Assembly: GCF_002937115.1 (NCBI RefSeq)
Contig: NZ_NHRY01000061.1
Location: 1 to 33,555, forward strand
Reading direction: 5' to 3'
DNA from: Rhodopila globiformis
Lineage (GTDB): Bacteria > Pseudomonadota > Alphaproteobacteria > Acetobacterales > Acetobacteraceae
DNA length: 33,555 nt
Shown here: positions 31,687 through 33,555 of the stretch, one piece after another
Layout: every line of letters starts with the position of its first letter
Position numbering within the stretch: the stretch's first letter is position 1
Translations under genes and position numbers: made by a program
Notes under the pieces: generated by a model
Database searches by the model: none
What the model was told of the DNA's origin: nothing
Seen by the model: the letters and a program-made list of their open reading frames with translations, nothing else

Positions 31687-32853
31687 ATGTCAACCGCCGT
31701 CATCGTCGATGCCGTCCGCACCCCGATGGGCCGCGGCAAGCCCGGAGGCAGCCTGTCGGAGGTCCACCCGACCGACCTGATGGCGACCGTGCTGTCGGCC
31801 ATCGTCCAGCGCAACCGCCTCGATCCCGGCACGGTGGACGACGTGGTGGTGGGCTGCGTCAGCCAGGTGGGCGAGCAGGCGGCCAATCCGGGCCGCACCG
31901 GCTGGCTGGCGGCGGGCTTCCCCGAGCATGTGCCCTCCACCACCATCCAGCGGATGTGCGGCTCCTCGCAGCAGGCGGCGCATTTCGCCGCGCAAGGGGT
32001 GATCGCCGGCGCCTATGACATCGTCATCGCCGCGGGGGTGGAAAGCATGTCCCGCGTGCCGATGGGCAGCAACCGTGTCGGCAAGGACCCCTATGGCCCG
32101 GCGTTCAACACCCGCTACGCCCCTGGTTTGGTCGGCCAGGGCGTGTCCGCCGAGCTCGTCGCCGCCCGCTGGGGGTTGTCGCGCGAGGCGATGGACGCCT
32201 ACGCTGCCCGGTCCCACCATCGCGCCGCCACGGCCGACTTCAGCACCGAGATCGTGCCGGTGATGTCCCCGGGCGGACTGGTGGAGAGGGACGAGACGAT
32301 CCGGCCGCAGACCACGCCGGAGGCGCTGGCGGGCCTGCGGCCGGCGTTCGAGAACGCGGAACTTGGCGCCCGCTTCCCGGAAATCCGCTGGAGCGTCACC
32401 GCCGGCAATTCCTCGCAGATCACCGACGGCGCGGCGGCGGTGCTGATCACCAGCGAGGAGACGGCAGCCCGGCTGGGCCTGACGCCGCGCGCCCGCTTCA
32501 TCAACTTCGACGTCATCGGCGACGACCCGCTGCTGATGCTGACCGCGCCGATCCCGGCGACGCGGCGGGTGCTGCAGAAGGCGGGGATGCACCTGGACCA
32601 GATCGAGCATATCGAGGTGAACGAGGCGTTCGCCTCCGTCCCGCTGGCTTGGCAGAAGGACCTGGGGGCGGGTGACGAACGGCTGAACCCGATGGGCGGG
32701 GCGATTGCGCTGGGCCATCCGCTGGGCGCCTCGGGCGCGCGGCTGCTGACCACCATGCTGAACGCGATGGAGCGCAGCGGCGCCCGCTATGGGCTGCAGA
32801 CCATGTGCGAGGCCGGCGGCATGGCGAACGCCACCATCATCCAGCGGCTGTAA
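31687..32853 (+). CDS. Acetyl-CoA C-acyltransferase (degradative-type thiolase)
   Basis: A 388-residue thiolase with nucleophile Cys91 (QRMCGSSQQA), His344 (GGAIALGHPLGASG) and Cys374 (TMCEAGGMANA). QRMCGSSQQA, with GSSQQA in place of GSGLRA, and CEAGGMA in place of CIGGGMG separate it from the biosynthetic enzyme at 2101 and resemble the acyl-CoA (FadA/FadI-like and steroid) thiolases of beta-oxidation. GAGGAAGGA lies before the ATG. Its stop is 14 bases before an HSD10-type dehydrogenase, so the pair likely performs the last two steps of a beta-oxidation cycle. Chain length and branching of the substrate cannot be told. Confidence 0.9.
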   Translation: MSTAVIVDAVRTPMGRGKPGGSLSEVHPTDLMATVLSAIVQRNRLDPGTVDDVVVGCVSQVGEQAANPGRTGWLAAGFPEHVPSTTIQRMCGSSQQAAHFAAQGVIAGAYDIVIAAGVESMSRVPMGSNRVGKDPYGPAFNTRYAPGLVGQGVSAELVAARWGLSREAMDAYAARSHHRAATADFSTEIVPVMSPGGLVERDETIRPQTTPEALAGLRPAFENAELGARFPEIRWSVTAGNSSQITDGAAAVLITSEETAARLGLTPRARFINFDVIGDDPLLMLTAPIPATRRVLQKAGMHLDQIEHIEVNEAFASVPLAWQKDLGAGDERLNPMGGAIALGHPLGASGARLLTTMLNAMERSGARYGLQTMCEAGGMANATIIQRL

Positions 32854-32867
32854 CGGGAGCGTCCGTC

Positions 32868-33555
32868 ATGGAACTTGCGAATGCGGTTGCGGTTGTCACC
32901 GGCGGCGCGTCTGGCCTTGGCTTGGCCAGCGTGAAGCGGCTGATCGCCGGCGGGGCGCGGGTGCTGATTGTCGACCTGGAACGGTCGAACGGCCCCGCGG
33001 TGGCGGCGGAACTGGGGCAGGGCACGCAGTTCGCCGCCGCCGACGTGACCGACGAGGCGGCGATGGGCGCCGCCGTGGCACAGGCCGAGGCGATGGGGAA
33101 GGTGCGGGTGCTGGTGCACTGCGCCGGCAAGGGCGGCAGCAAGCGGGTGGTGGAGAAGGACGGCAGCCCGATGCCGCTGGCGCATTTCGCTGACATCGTC
33201 TCGGTGAATCTGATCGGCAGCTTCAACGCCCTGCGCCTGGCCGCCGCCGCCATGGCGAAGAATGAGCCGGTGAACGGCGAGCGGGGAGTCTGCATCCTGA
33301 CCGCCTCGATCGCCGGCTACGAGGGGCAGATCGGCCAGACGCCCTATGCCGCGAGCAAGGCGGGGGTGATTGGGTTGACGCTGTGCGCGGCGCGGGACTT
33401 GGCGAGCCGTTTGGTGCGGGTGTGCACGATTGCGCCCGGGATCATGGACACGCCGATGCTGGGGCGGTTGCCGGAGAACATCCGGGCCGGGCTGGCGGCG
33501 AGCGTGCCGAATCCGGCGCGGTTGGGGGAGGCGGGGGAGTTTGGGCTGCTGGTGG
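32868..33555 (+). CDS. 3-hydroxyacyl-CoA dehydrogenase type II (HSD10-like SDR), 3' end outside window
   Basis: Short-chain dehydrogenase cut by the window end after 229 residues; the family is about 255. NAD-binding TGGASGLG is at residues 11-18, an acidic Asp37 after the second strand (VLIVDLE) predicts NAD preference, and the catalytic set is Ser147, Tyr160 and Lys164. TASIAGYEGQIGQTPYAASK and TIAPGIMDTPMLGRLPENI are very close to the mitochondrial HSD17B10/HADH type II pattern. GGGAG lies before the ATG. It is coupled to the upstream thiolase, supporting oxidation of 3-hydroxyacyl-CoA to 3-ketoacyl-CoA. Confidence 0.88.
   Translation, partial: MELANAVAVVTGGASGLGLASVKRLIAGGARVLIVDLERSNGPAVAAELGQGTQFAAADVTDEAAMGAAVAQAEAMGKVRVLVHCAGKGGSKRVVEKDGSPMPLAHFADIVSVNLIGSFNALRLAAAAMAKNEPVNGERGVCILTASIAGYEGQIGQTPYAASKAGVIGLTLCAARDLASRLVRVCTIAPGIMDTPMLGRLPENIRAGLAASVPNPARLGEAGEFGLLV

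Noticed and set aside
1..33555. CRISPR array, tRNA or rRNA genes
   Set aside because: No regularly spaced repeats, and no cloverleaf or rRNA-like sequence was recognised by eye.

Overview
The window is high-GC DNA with short spacers, Shine-Dalgarno-led ATG starts and many secreted redox enzymes. The mixture of PhaAB-type polyester genes, PQQ dehydrogenases, an isoquinoline-oxidoreductase-like molybdoenzyme and the alphaproteobacterial 'HGRACPGHP'-type intergenic palindrome suggests a chromosomal segment of an alphaproteobacterium, most likely Rhodospirillales/Acetobacteraceae. This is inference from gene content; no rRNA or other taxonomic marker is present.

Left part (1-5257): a MazE/PemK-family toxin-antitoxin pair on the minus strand, with a perfect 18-bp palindrome at the antitoxin start and a toxin that loses its C-terminus at a junction with unrelated sequence. 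Then come a dispersed inverted repeat, a small conserved-looking minus-strand gene, a HAD-family dehalogenase, acetyl-CoA acetyltransferase (phaA), acetoacetyl-CoA reductase (phaB, preceded by two mutually exclusive hairpins) and a TauD-family dioxygenase.

Middle-left (5258-9908): a non-coding stretch with an imperfect inverted repeat, an orphan LivG-type ABC ATPase (minus), a secreted HtrA/Deg-type protease, an M20 amidohydrolase and a small PPOX-family flavoprotein.

Centre (about 9988-18910): the most interesting part, a co-directional periplasmic oxidation cluster. After a long, AT-spotted, hairpin-rich leader come a 2x[2Fe-2S] subunit and a Tat-exported molybdopterin subunit (IorAB-like), a small Lys-rich secreted protein, a first PQQ alcohol dehydrogenase, a hairpin, a one-haem cytochrome c, a secreted four-Cys protein of unknown function, a Tat-exported Rieske protein, a second and quite different PQQ dehydrogenase, and a strong terminator-like hairpin. 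Both PQQ enzymes carry the Asp-x-Asp metal-site pattern associated with lanthanide-dependent enzymes; the second lacks the usual vicinal Cys-Cys. The likely logic is alcohol to aldehyde (PQQ enzymes), aldehyde to acid (molybdoenzyme), with electrons collected by cytochrome c and perhaps the Rieske protein.

Right part (19033-33555): a phytanoyl-CoA-dioxygenase-like enzyme, a Cache/HAMP chemoreceptor, a DddQ-like cupin that has lost most metal ligands, a multi-PAS hybrid histidine kinase, a second copy of the dispersed palindrome, a cupin (minus), a secreted single-HKD phospholipase D-like protein, a frameshifted transposase remnant (minus), an FAD monooxygenase, a large FAD/Fe-S D-lactate-dehydrogenase-type oxidase, a thiolase, and an HSD10-type short-chain dehydrogenase cut by the window end. 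The last two form a beta-oxidation pair.
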